Origin: Flavisolibacter sp.
Lineage (GTDB): Bacteria > Bacteroidota > Bacteroidia > Chitinophagales > Chitinophagaceae
Assembly: GCA_013695175.1 (NCBI GenBank)
Contig: JACDAZ010000334.1
Coordinates: 1 to 12,794 of the forward strand
Length of the DNA stretch: 12,794 nt
Reading direction: 5' to 3'
A program made the position numbers and the translations under genes. The notes beneath the pieces are model-generated. The model ran no database searches and was not told where the DNA came from. It saw only the letters and a program-made list of their open reading frames with translations. Position 1 is the stretch's first letter; each line of letters starts with the position of its first letter. Positions 1 to 6,757 of this stretch are shown piece by piece.

Positions 1-39
1 ATGGTAAAACATTAATTAAGGTTTTATCTTTTAAACGTG

Positions 40-66
40 GTTGCAAATGGTTGTTAAATTTGCAAC
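40..66. repeat. 9-bp perfect inverted repeat abutting the tsaE start
   Basis: GTTGCAAAT at 40-48 is the exact reverse complement of ATTTGCAAC at 58-66, with a 9-base spacer. The right arm ends one base before the tsaE ATG, so the hairpin would place the start codon at the foot of a stem. The spacer and right arm contain TAAATTTG (55-62), which matches the Bacteroidota -7 motif, but a start site there would fall at or inside the ATG. There is no U-tract, so this is not an obvious terminator. It could be an operator or an RNA hairpin controlling initiation; the role is inference. Confidence 0.6.
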
Positions 67-507
67 ATGGAATGGACTGTTAGTCTTGATAAATTGGATG
101 AATTTGCGAATCAATTCTGGAAAAATGGTTTTGAAGCAAACACATATGCATTTCATGGAGAAATGGGCGTTGGAAAAACAACAACCATTGCTGCCTTATG
201 TAAAGCCTTAGGCGTAAAGGATACGATAAGCAGTCCTACGTATTCAATAATAAACGAATATTCTTTTGGTGTTGATGGCAATTCCAGAAAAATTTATCAT
301 ATCGATCTCTACCGGTTAAAAGATAAGGAAGAAATAATACAGGCAGGGGTAGAGGAATGTATTATAAGCGGTGAAATTTCAATGGTTGAATGGCCGGACA
401 AGGCACCTGATATCTTTGATGAAAACTCTTTACACATCATTCTTGAACCTGTAGATGAAAAAACAAGATTAATTAAAATTGTTTCCCGTGCTCAATTTGC
501 AGGATAA
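67..507 (+). CDS. tsaE: tRNA t6A biosynthesis ATPase TsaE
   Basis: TsaE is the small P-loop ATPase that works with TsaB and TsaD in the cytoplasm to make N6-threonylcarbamoyladenosine at position 37 of ANN-decoding tRNAs. The 146-residue product has the expected length and order of motifs: Walker A GEMGVGKTT (31-39), the SPTY motif (56-59), HIDLYR (78-83) and the VEWPD motif (107-111). The ATG at 67 leaves a normal short N-terminus before the P-loop. The gene precedes the alanine dehydrogenase gene by 53 bp on the same strand, so cotranscription is possible. No Shine-Dalgarno is seen; a perfect 9-bp inverted repeat ends directly before the start codon. The family assignment is firm. Confidence 0.95.
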   Translation: MEWTVSLDKLDEFANQFWKNGFEANTYAFHGEMGVGKTTTIAALCKALGVKDTISSPTYSIINEYSFGVDGNSRKIYHIDLYRLKDKEEIIQAGVEECIISGEISMVEWPDKAPDIFDENSLHIILEPVDEKTRLIKIVSRAQFAG

Positions 508-560
508 TCATTAACAATACGTATTTTGTAACCCAATTACCAGAAGTTACCGACGTTGCT

Positions 561-1775
561 ATGCCTCATCAAAAACCATTTGTAAGTTCTACTTTCAGTT
601 ACGAAACCCTTGAGGAAACACTAGATATAAAACCAAAAGGCGCTCAATTACATATAGGCATTCCTAAAGAAATTGCCTTCCAGGAAAATAGAATTGCCCT
701 CACACCCGATGCCGTAAGTGTATTAGTCAGTAATGGTCATGAAGTAACTATCGAACACAATGCAGGCGAAGCAGCACATTTTGCTGATAAAGATTACAGC
801 GAAGCCGGTGCCCGCATTGTTTATAACAGGGAAGATGTTTATAAAGCACCTATATTGGTAAAAAGTGCTCCGCTTATAGATGAAGAATTACCGCTGTTGC
901 AGTACAATCAAATGATTGTTTCGCCAATTCACTTAACTATATTGAAAGCAGAGCTTTTGCAGAAGATGATGGATAAACGAATCACTGCCATTTCTTTTGA
1001 AAATTTAAAAGATGACAGCGGCAGTTATCCTATTGTAAGAAGTATGAGTGAGATTGCCGGTAGTGCGGTTATGCTGATTGCAGCCCAATATCTTGGCTCT
1101 GCCAATCATGGAAAAGGAGTTTTATTGGGTGGTGTTTCAGGAATTGCTCCAACAAAAGTTATTATAATAGGTGCCGGTATAGTTGGCGAATATGCTGCCC
1201 GTGCAGCACTGGCTTTAGGTGCTTCTGTTAAAGTATTTGATAATAGTGTTTATCGTTTAAAACGGTTACAAAATAATATTGGACAGCGGTTATGGACCTC
1301 CGTTATAGAACCCCGAATGTTAGCCAAACAGCTAAAAACCTGCGAGGTTGCGGTAGGAGCATTGGGTTCAGAAACGGGCAGAACACCTATTGTTGTATCT
1401 GAAGAAATGGTGAGCAGCATGCGCAGGGGAAGCGTGGTTATTGATGTAAGTATAGACAGGGGTGGATGTTTTGAAACTTCTGATATGACTACGCACGAAA
1501 ATCCAATCTATTTAAAATACGGGGTAATTCATTATTGTGTTCCCAATATTCCATCAGGTTTTGCCAGAACAGCATCGCAGGCTATAAGTAATGTATTAAT
1601 GCCCTTATTGCTGGAAGCAGGGGAGGATGGAGGTTTTGAACAAATGGTTTGGCACCAGATACACCTTCGTAGCGGTATCTATATGTTTAAAGGAGCCCTT
1701 ACTAATTTTTATCTTAGCGAAAGATTTAATTTAAAGTATACCGATCTGAATTTATTGATTGCCAGCCAGCGGTAA
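561..1775 (+). CDS. ald: Alanine dehydrogenase (Ald/PntA family)
   Basis: Predicted NAD-dependent L-alanine dehydrogenase, interconverting alanine and pyruvate plus ammonia. At 404 residues it is longer than the classical enzyme (about 370) because of an N-terminal extension of roughly 30 residues before GIPKEIAFQENRIALTP (33-49). The Rossmann motif GAGIVG (204-209) ends in an acidic residue at D227, favouring NAD over NADP. By comparison with the family, candidate catalytic or substrate residues are R44, K101, H124 (SPIHLT) and D299 in the IDVSIDRGGCFETS block (294-307). The segment PNIPSGFARTAS (328-339) corresponds to the NMPGAVPRTST block of classical Ald but is divergent. A transhydrogenase alpha-like protein is the alternative; the IDRGGCFETS block favours Ald. 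Its 3' end overlaps that of the opposing ABC ATPase gene by 24 bp. Confidence 0.87.
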   Translation: MPHQKPFVSSTFSYETLEETLDIKPKGAQLHIGIPKEIAFQENRIALTPDAVSVLVSNGHEVTIEHNAGEAAHFADKDYSEAGARIVYNREDVYKAPILVKSAPLIDEELPLLQYNQMIVSPIHLTILKAELLQKMMDKRITAISFENLKDDSGSYPIVRSMSEIAGSAVMLIAAQYLGSANHGKGVLLGGVSGIAPTKVIIIGAGIVGEYAARAALALGASVKVFDNSVYRLKRLQNNIGQRLWTSVIEPRMLAKQLKTCEVAVGALGSETGRTPIVVSEEMVSSMRRGSVVIDVSIDRGGCFETSDMTTHENPIYLKYGVIHYCVPNIPSGFARTASQAISNVLMPLLLEAGEDGGFEQMVWHQIHLRSGIYMFKGALTNFYLSERFNLKYTDLNLLIASQR

Positions 1776-2393
1776 TTTGTTTTTCAATTCATTCATATTT
1801 ATCTGCTCCTTGCAAAATTCATATTCTACAACATCGTTAGAACAAACAACCACCAGTCTGTCTGAACAATAATTTTTAATCAGGTCATGATAGAGCTGTA
1901 TTCCGGCTGCGTCAAGATTGCTGCATGGTTCATCTAAAAGCACAACATCGGTATCAGAAAAAATGCATTGCGCCAGTTTTACCCTTTGTTTCATTCCGGA
2001 TGAATAATTTCTTATTTGCTTTTCAGTAGCAGATGATAATCCAATAATTTCAATAATTTGATCAATTGCAAGATTTTGCCTGAAGGATTTAAATTGTTTA
2101 TGAAATTTTAAAAATTCTTTTAAGGTCATTTCTTCAACAACTTCCAGATAAGGTGCTGCTATAGAAACATGTTTAAATACATTCTCAGGATCCACTTGTT
2201 TATCTAATGTATAAGATACATTGCCTTCACTTAATTGAAGCATACCGCCAATACATTGTAAAAGAGTGGATTTACCCGAACCATTTGGTCCTGTTACTGC
2301 GTAAGAGGTGTTTGAATTAAATTCTAAATTAAGGTGACGGAAGATCCATTCACGATTAAATCGTTTGCCGGCATTAGAAAACCTGATCTTCAT
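1752..2393 (-). CDS. ABC-type ATP-binding protein without adjacent permease
   Basis: A 213-residue single ABC ATPase domain. Visible motifs are Walker A GPNGSGKST (35-43), signature YSSGM (130-134, in place of LSGGQ), Walker B VVLLDEP (150-156) and D-loop SNLD (158-161). Two usual residues appear changed. The Q-loop position in SIAAPYLE (77-84) has alanine where glutamine is normal, and the switch histidine is replaced by N186 in VVVCSNDV (181-188). No membrane component lies nearby, so the substrate cannot be told. The start codon lies inside the end of lpxA (20-bp overlap), which suggests translational coupling to the lipid A genes and a possible envelope-related export role (inference). 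The C-terminus overlaps ald tail to tail. Confidence 0.85.
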   Translation of the reverse strand: MKIRFSNAGKRFNREWIFRHLNLEFNSNTSYAVTGPNGSGKSTLLQCIGGMLQLSEGNVSYTLDKQVDPENVFKHVSIAAPYLEVVEEMTLKEFLKFHKQFKSFRQNLAIDQIIEIIGLSSATEKQIRNYSSGMKQRVKLAQCIFSDTDVVLLDEPCSNLDAAGIQLYHDLIKNYCSDRLVVVCSNDVVEYEFCKEQINMNELKNKLPLAGNQ

Positions 2394-3180
2394 TCAGGCC
2401 ATTTTTGGTGTATCGTTTAATAATGCCGTTTTTTGATGTTGTTATAAAGGAAACTATCTGTTTTTTTAACTCACCATCCTGAACCTGTTCATCTACCATT
2501 TTTAATCCGGAAGAAGTGCTATGGTTGCCTATAAAAAGTAAATGATAAATTTTTGAAATGGTATCAATATCATTTTGCGAAAATTTCCTGCGTTGCAACC
2601 CTACAATATTTAAACCCATATAACACATAGGTTCACGTGCTGCTTTTACAAATGGAGGAACATCTTTCCTGATAACGGTATGACCGGCAATATAAGTATG
2701 GGCTCCAATTCGGGTAAACTGCTGTGCACCTGCCAATCCACCAATGATAGCAAAATCGCCTACTTCTACATGACCCGCCAGTTGCACACCATTGGCAAGG
2801 ATAACATTATTGCCAACAACACAATCATGTGCTACATGAGAATAAGCCATAAGCAGGCAATCGGTGCCCACTACAGTTTTAAATTTATCCTTTGTACCCC
2901 TGTTTATAGTTACACATTCTCGTATGGTACAATTATCGCCAATCTCGGTAGTAGTTTCTTCACCAACAAATTTGAGATCCTGCGGAGTAGCGCCAATAAC
3001 AGCGCCCGGAAAAATCCTGCAGTTTTTTCCAATAATACTATAAGGCATAATAACCGCATTTGGCATTATGTGGCTGTCATCGCCAATAGTTACATTGTCT
3101 TCAATAACCACAAAAGGATCAACTCTTACATTGGTGCCAAGTTTAGCATTCGGATGTATAGAGGAAAGAGATGAAATCAT
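2374..3180 (-). CDS. lpxA: UDP-GlcNAc acyltransferase LpxA
   Basis: LpxA carries out the first step of lipid A synthesis, moving a 3-hydroxyacyl chain from ACP to UDP-GlcNAc in the cytoplasm. The 268-residue product shows the left-handed beta-helix hexapeptide pattern from about residue 8 to 175, the PQDLKF motif (66-71), IRECVTINRGT (86-96) and the catalytic block MAYSHVAHDC (111-120), where H118 corresponds to E. coli H125. H115 and H137 match E. coli H122 and H144. The residue matching E. coli H160 is Q153 in AGAQQF, an unusual change. G166 aligns with E. coli G173, the acyl-length ruler. The gene starts 2 bp after the lpxC-fabZ stop codon and its end overlaps the ABC ATPase gene, so the three form one operon. 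Confidence 0.95.
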   Translation of the reverse strand: MISSLSSIHPNAKLGTNVRVDPFVVIEDNVTIGDDSHIMPNAVIMPYSIIGKNCRIFPGAVIGATPQDLKFVGEETTTEIGDNCTIRECVTINRGTKDKFKTVVGTDCLLMAYSHVAHDCVVGNNVILANGVQLAGHVEVGDFAIIGGLAGAQQFTRIGAHTYIAGHTVIRKDVPPFVKAAREPMCYMGLNIVGLQRRKFSQNDIDTISKIYHLLFIGNHSTSSGLKMVDEQVQDGELKKQIVSFITTSKNGIIKRYTKNGLNEDQVF

Positions 3181-3182
3181 GG

Positions 3183-4598
3183 TTATACTTTGGGTTTCTT
3201 TACTATTTGCGCAACCAAATCAGCTTCAGCTACAACCTTATCGCCAACAAAAATAGTCCCTTTCATTTCACAAATTCCACGACGAACCGGCCTGGAAAGT
3301 TCCATTTTCAATATCAAAGTATCACCCGGAACAACTTTATTCTTAAACTTACAATTGTCAATTTTTAAAAAATAAGTATCATATTCATAATCCGCATCAT
3401 CGGGAATAGTTAGTATTCCTCCTGTCTGAGCCAATGCTTCTACCTGTAAAACACCCGGCATGATACAGTTACCCGGAAAATGACCCTGGAAAAAAGGCTC
3501 ATTATAAGTGACATTTTTTATAGCAACAATATGCTTTTCATCCATTTCAATTACTTTATCAATTAAAAGAAATGGGTACCGGTGAGGCAATTTTTGTTCT
3601 ATGGCATGAACATCATAAATAGGTGGTTTTGAAGGATCGTAAACCGGTATATTTTGTTTGTATTTATATTTCTTTATGTGCTCTTTTATTTTCCTCGCAA
3701 ACTTAATATTGCTGGAATGACCAGGTCTGTTGGCAATAATATGTGCTTTGAAAGGAAAACCAACTAAAGCCAGATCACCAATAACATCCAGAAGTTTATG
3801 ACGGGCAGGTTCATTGGGAAATCGAAGGTCGAGGTTATTGAGAATACCGCCTTCATTTACTTTTACATTGTCTTTTTTAAAAACCTTTGCAATACGCTGA
3901 ACCTGTTCTTTGCTTACAGGCTTATCTACCACAACTATTGCATTATTTATGTCACCCCCTTTAATAAGGTTATGATCTATTAAATATTCTAATTCATGAA
4001 AGAAACAAAAGGTACGGCAAGGTGCTATATTTTCACCAAATTCAGCAATGTTCTTTACATCAGCATGTTGCGTGCCTAGTACCGGGGAATTAAAATCAAT
4101 TAAAGTATTAATGCGAAAACCATCATAGGGAAGGGCTACCATCTCAACCTTTTTCTCCTCATCTACAAAGACAATATTGTGTTGAAGCGTATAATAAATC
4201 TTAGGAGTATCTTGTTGTTGAACACCGGCAGCTTTTATTTTTTCAACAAAAGGTTGGGCGCTACCGTCCAGGATGGGTACTTCAGGTGCATTTATTTCAA
4301 TTAATACATTATCAACACCAGATCCAACTAAAGCCGCCATTAAATGTTCAATTGTACTTATCCGGGCCCCATTTGCTTCAATAGTAGTACTTCGGGTGGT
4401 ATCTACCACATTATCCACATCTGCTTTTACCAGGGGTTCATCAGGGAGATCAACGCGTTTAAAAACGATCCCTGTATTCGGGGAAGCGGGTTTTAAACGG
4501 ATCTCAACTGTTTTTCCAGTATGGATTCCTACTCCTTTAATAGACGTTTCTGTAGCTAAAGTGTGTTGAAAATCTTTGGAACACTTTTCATCTTGCAT
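3183..4598 (-). CDS. lpxC-fabZ: Bifunctional LpxC deacetylase / FabZ dehydratase fusion
   Basis: One 471-residue chain joins two enzymes. Residues about 10-310 are LpxC, the zinc deacetylase of the committed lipid A step: STIEHLMAAL (81-90) with E84 and zinc ligand H85, ARHKLLDVIGDL (265-276) with ligands H267 and D271, and the catalytic H294 in RPGHSSN (291-297). Residues about 325-471 are FabZ, the 3-hydroxyacyl-ACP dehydratase: LPHRYPFLLIDKV (337-349), then FFQGHFPGNCIMPGVLQVEAL (369-389) with catalytic H373 and E387. The linker includes a lysine-rich stretch (302-314). This fusion is well known in Bacteroidota and places use of 3-hydroxyacyl-ACP for lipid A and for fatty-acid elongation on one protein. 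The gene is divergent from the AraC-type gene with 57 bp between them; I see no convincing promoter there. Confidence 0.97.
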   Translation of the reverse strand: MQDEKCSKDFQHTLATETSIKGVGIHTGKTVEIRLKPASPNTGIVFKRVDLPDEPLVKADVDNVVDTTRSTTIEANGARISTIEHLMAALVGSGVDNVLIEINAPEVPILDGSAQPFVEKIKAAGVQQQDTPKIYYTLQHNIVFVDEEKKVEMVALPYDGFRINTLIDFNSPVLGTQHADVKNIAEFGENIAPCRTFCFFHELEYLIDHNLIKGGDINNAIVVVDKPVSKEQVQRIAKVFKKDNVKVNEGGILNNLDLRFPNEPARHKLLDVIGDLALVGFPFKAHIIANRPGHSSNIKFARKIKEHIKKYKYKQNIPVYDPSKPPIYDVHAIEQKLPHRYPFLLIDKVIEMDEKHIVAIKNVTYNEPFFQGHFPGNCIMPGVLQVEALAQTGGILTIPDDADYEYDTYFLKIDNCKFKNKVVPGDTLILKMELSRPVRRGICEMKGTIFVGDKVVAEADLVAQIVKKPKV

Positions 4599-4655
4599 TT
4601 GGCGAATGTATGAAACTCTAGAAAAATTAACGCAACTGCAGATTCATAGTTAAAA

Positions 4656-5657
4656 ATGAATGGGGCAGATTTGACAACCTTATTACCAAACTTTATTGTT
4701 GAGCCACTAATTTTGCTGCTAATGAAACTTACCGGGGCATATGTTGATTTAGCTATAAGGCAGGCAGAACTGCAGCAACCGGTGTCAGTGGAAGTACGAA
4801 AACAAATACCGGGATCTGTCCATTATTCCATAAAAAGATTTCTACGCCCTCCCGACTGGATGGCTGAAGATACAGGTATGTTCAGGTACCAGGTTCATGA
4901 AAAAGATTCCACAGAAAATGCCCTTGAACTGAGATTTTGTGTTGCAGGTCAGATGTATTGCAGTCATTCAGTGGCGGATTGTGGAAACTGTAAATTCAAG
5001 ACATCAGTTAATTGTACAGAAAAGATTCCAAGTGTTGATATAATAAGTTTCACGTTTACTTCTTCGCTGCTATCACAGTTTGTTAAAGCAAAAGTTGTCA
5101 ATAATTCAATTGGTGAGGACCTTCTTTCCTTTAAATATTCTTCTTCGTTTATAAAAACAGTTCCCATCTGCAACCGCACCAGGAAGGTACTTGAAGGGTT
5201 AATGAACCATAATTATTCTGATACTCTTGAGAATATTTTTGTAAATGCCCAAACCCAGATTTTACTTCTTTACAGCCTGGAGTGTATGGTGGGGGAAAAA
5301 GAAATTGAAACTTTAACCTGTAAATTTTTGGCAAATGAAGCTGACCGCGAAAAAATTATAAAAGCAAGAGAGATTTTAATACAACACATAGGTGACCCCA
5401 TCACTATTAAAGAATTAAGCCGTAAAGTTGCCATCAATGAATGTTACCTGAAGAAGGGCTTTAAAGAAATGTTTGGTACTACTATATTTGATTTCTACCA
5501 AAATCAAAGGATGGAGCACGCTAAATTCCTGCTTTATGAAAAAGGCTTGACGGTAACCGAAGTTTCTTTTTTACTGGGTTATTCATCTATATCTCATTTT
5601 TCTACTGCTTTTAAAAAACATACAGGATTAAAACCATGTGAATTGTTGCTACGTTAA
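4656..5657 (+). CDS. AraC-family regulator with N-terminal cysteine cluster
   Basis: A 333-residue AraC/XylS-type transcription regulator. The C-terminal 95 or so residues (about 238-333) hold the double helix-turn-helix domain: DPITIKELSRKVAINECYLKKGFKEMFG, then the second helix pair ending VSFLLGYSSISHFSTAFKKHTGLKP. The N-terminal part (about 50-235) is a sensor of unrecognised fold. It carries C95 and the cluster C102-x6-C109-x2-C112-x7-C120, which suggests metal, iron-sulfur or thiol sensing (inference). The ATG at 4656 gives a hydrophobic N-terminus; M23 (4722) is a plausible alternative start. It is divergent from lpxC-fabZ and lies 92 bp upstream of a possible metal transporter gene on the same strand, which it may control. 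Confidence 0.85.
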   Translation: MNGADLTTLLPNFIVEPLILLLMKLTGAYVDLAIRQAELQQPVSVEVRKQIPGSVHYSIKRFLRPPDWMAEDTGMFRYQVHEKDSTENALELRFCVAGQMYCSHSVADCGNCKFKTSVNCTEKIPSVDIISFTFTSSLLSQFVKAKVVNNSIGEDLLSFKYSSSFIKTVPICNRTRKVLEGLMNHNYSDTLENIFVNAQTQILLLYSLECMVGEKEIETLTCKFLANEADREKIIKAREILIQHIGDPITIKELSRKVAINECYLKKGFKEMFGTTIFDFYQNQRMEHAKFLLYEKGLTVTEVSFLLGYSSISHFSTAFKKHTGLKPCELLLR

Positions 5658-5725
5658 AATTGTAGTTTAAACATTTTATTTAACCTTGTAGTGTTGTAAT
5701 AACTCATTTCTCCATCCTGCACGCT

Positions 5726-5733
5726 TACATTTG
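5726..5733 (+). promoter_or_regulatory. Possible -7 element before the membrane protein gene
   Basis: TACATTTG matches the Bacteroidota housekeeping -7 consensus TAnnTTTG exactly and lies 16 bases before the ATG at 5750. No TTG at the usual 19-21 base distance upstream is seen (the nearest, at 5694-5696, is too far), so the promoter is only half supported. If real, the leader would be about 10 bases. Confidence 0.35.
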
Positions 5734-5749
5734 CACTTTTTATTTTATT

Positions 5750-6367
5750 ATGATCAGTTTACTGGCAGGTACATTTTTACTGGCTATGGTGCATGCACTT
5801 ATACCAAACCATTGGTTACCTCTCGTAGCTGTGGCAAGAGCAGAAAAATGGAAACCCCGGGAAGTTACCACTATCACCTTCCTTGCTGCCTTAGCTCATG
5901 TTGCCGGTACAGTAGCATTGGGTATTATTTTGGGTTTAATAGGTAAGCAACTGGAAGAGCAATATGGAAATATTATTTATGTAGTATCTGCCATCTTACT
6001 CATAGTTTTTGGATTGATATATTTTACAGTGAACCTGCCTCACCATCATCACAGCACACAAAAGGATGTGGTAGCATATAAACGCTCCAAAAGAAGATGG
6101 ATATTGATATTTATTGTTATGATGTTTTTATCACCCTGTCTTGAAGTGGAAAGTTTGTTTCTTTCAGCAGGTGCTTATGGAATGGGGTTGGTGAGTTTAC
6201 TGGCAGTAGTTTATGCTATTGTAAGCATTACAGGTATTATGCTATTGGTTTCATTGGGTTATAAGGGAGTAAAATTGTTAAGTGCTGAATTTATTGAACA
6301 CAATGAAAAACGAATCACCGGAATTGTATTAATTATAGTGGGTATAATAACTTTTTTTGTTCACTAA
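5750..6367 (+). CDS. Six-helix membrane protein with His motifs, possible metal transporter
   Basis: A 205-residue integral membrane protein with about six hydrophobic segments (roughly 2-28, 40-65, 74-96, 116-138, 143-172, 188-204). The first helix holds HALIPNHWLPLVAVARAEKW (15-34), and the second has AALAHVAGT (46-54), so H15, H21 and H50 lie in or next to helices. A loop after helix 3 contains HHHH (98-101), and helix 4 ends SPCLEVES (128-135). Paired helix histidines plus a His-rich loop recall nickel/cobalt transporters of the NicO/RcnA and UreH/HupE type, but I cannot confirm that family from sequence alone. It follows the cysteine-rich AraC-type gene. A TAnnTTTG-like motif sits 16 bases before the start. 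The gene is real; its function is tentative. Confidence 0.8.
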   Translation: MISLLAGTFLLAMVHALIPNHWLPLVAVARAEKWKPREVTTITFLAALAHVAGTVALGIILGLIGKQLEEQYGNIIYVVSAILLIVFGLIYFTVNLPHHHHSTQKDVVAYKRSKRRWILIFIVMMFLSPCLEVESLFLSAGAYGMGLVSLLAVVYAIVSITGIMLLVSLGYKGVKLLSAEFIEHNEKRITGIVLIIVGIITFFVH

Positions 6368-6402
6368 GCTGTTTTGCTACTATTAAGCAATTGTTGCAGC
6401 CT

Positions 6403-6422
6403 GTCCCGTTCATTTACGGGAT
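6403..6422 (+). repeat. Small hairpin between two membrane protein genes
   Basis: CCCGT (6405-6409) and ACGGG (6416-6420) pair perfectly around a six-base loop, and the stem can be extended by one A-T pair and one G-T pair. It lies between the stop at 6367 and the likely DUF3817 start at 6440 or 6470. There is no U-run after it, so it is not a classic terminator. It argues mildly against using the ATG at 6374 as a start, because the hairpin would then be coding. Confidence 0.35.
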
Positions 6423-6439
6423 CGCACACTTCAGCTTTA

Positions 6440-6757
6440 ATGAATTCTATTCAACATCTAAATTCAAATATGAGTTCTATAAAACAACATCTTCGTTTAT
6501 CAGCTTTACTGGAAGGCATTTCTTTTTTACTTCTTTTATTTATTGCCATGCCACTGAAATATTTTGCAGGTATTCCTGAATTTGTCAGGTACATTGGCTG
6601 GGCTCACGGGTTGCTTTTTGTATGGTATATAATAGCTGTATTTATGGGTAGAGAAGAATATAAGTTTTCTTTAAAACAAACTGCCATTGCATTAGCCGGT
6701 TCTGTACTTCCCTTTGGTACTTTTTATGCCGATGATAAGATTTTTAAACATCTGTAA
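6440..6757 (+). CDS. DUF3817 small integral membrane protein
   Basis: A small membrane protein recognised by the DUF3817 pattern: LRLSALLEGISFLLLLFIAMPLKY, then a GWAHGLLFVWYI segment and a C-terminal SVLPFGTFYADDKIFK. There are three hydrophobic helices, and length (105 residues from this start) fits the family. The frame is open from 6374, but residues before the ATG at 6440 look non-coding and include a hairpin. A further ATG at 6470 (MSSIKQHLRLS) is equally good and places the domain right at the N-terminus. The role of the family is unknown. The gene runs head-to-tail 72 bp after the His-motif membrane gene, and its stop codon directly abuts the hemL stop codon on the other strand. Confidence 0.85.
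   Translation: MNSIQHLNSNMSSIKQHLRLSALLEGISFLLLLFIAMPLKYFAGIPEFVRYIGWAHGLLFVWYIIAVFMGREEYKFSLKQTAIALAGSVLPFGTFYADDKIFKHL

Noticed and set aside
1..39. Coding end of an upstream gene
   Set aside because: Frame 1 gives MVKH and a stop at 13-15, which could be the tail of a gene, but too little sequence is present to support a call.
55..62. TAAATTTG as the tsaE promoter
   Set aside because: The motif fits, but transcription would begin at about the start codon and no suitable -33 TTG is present. It is better seen as part of the inverted repeat.
4273..4569. Open frame on the plus strand within lpxC-fabZ
   Set aside because: It is antisense to strongly conserved LpxC sequence and has no recognisable protein features. 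The same reasoning removes other open frames opposite lpxA, hemL, hemF and hemE.
4599..4655. Promoter for lpxC-fabZ on the minus strand
   Set aside because: TACATTCG and TAATTTTT each miss the -7 consensus by one base, and neither has a well placed TTG with a sensible leader.
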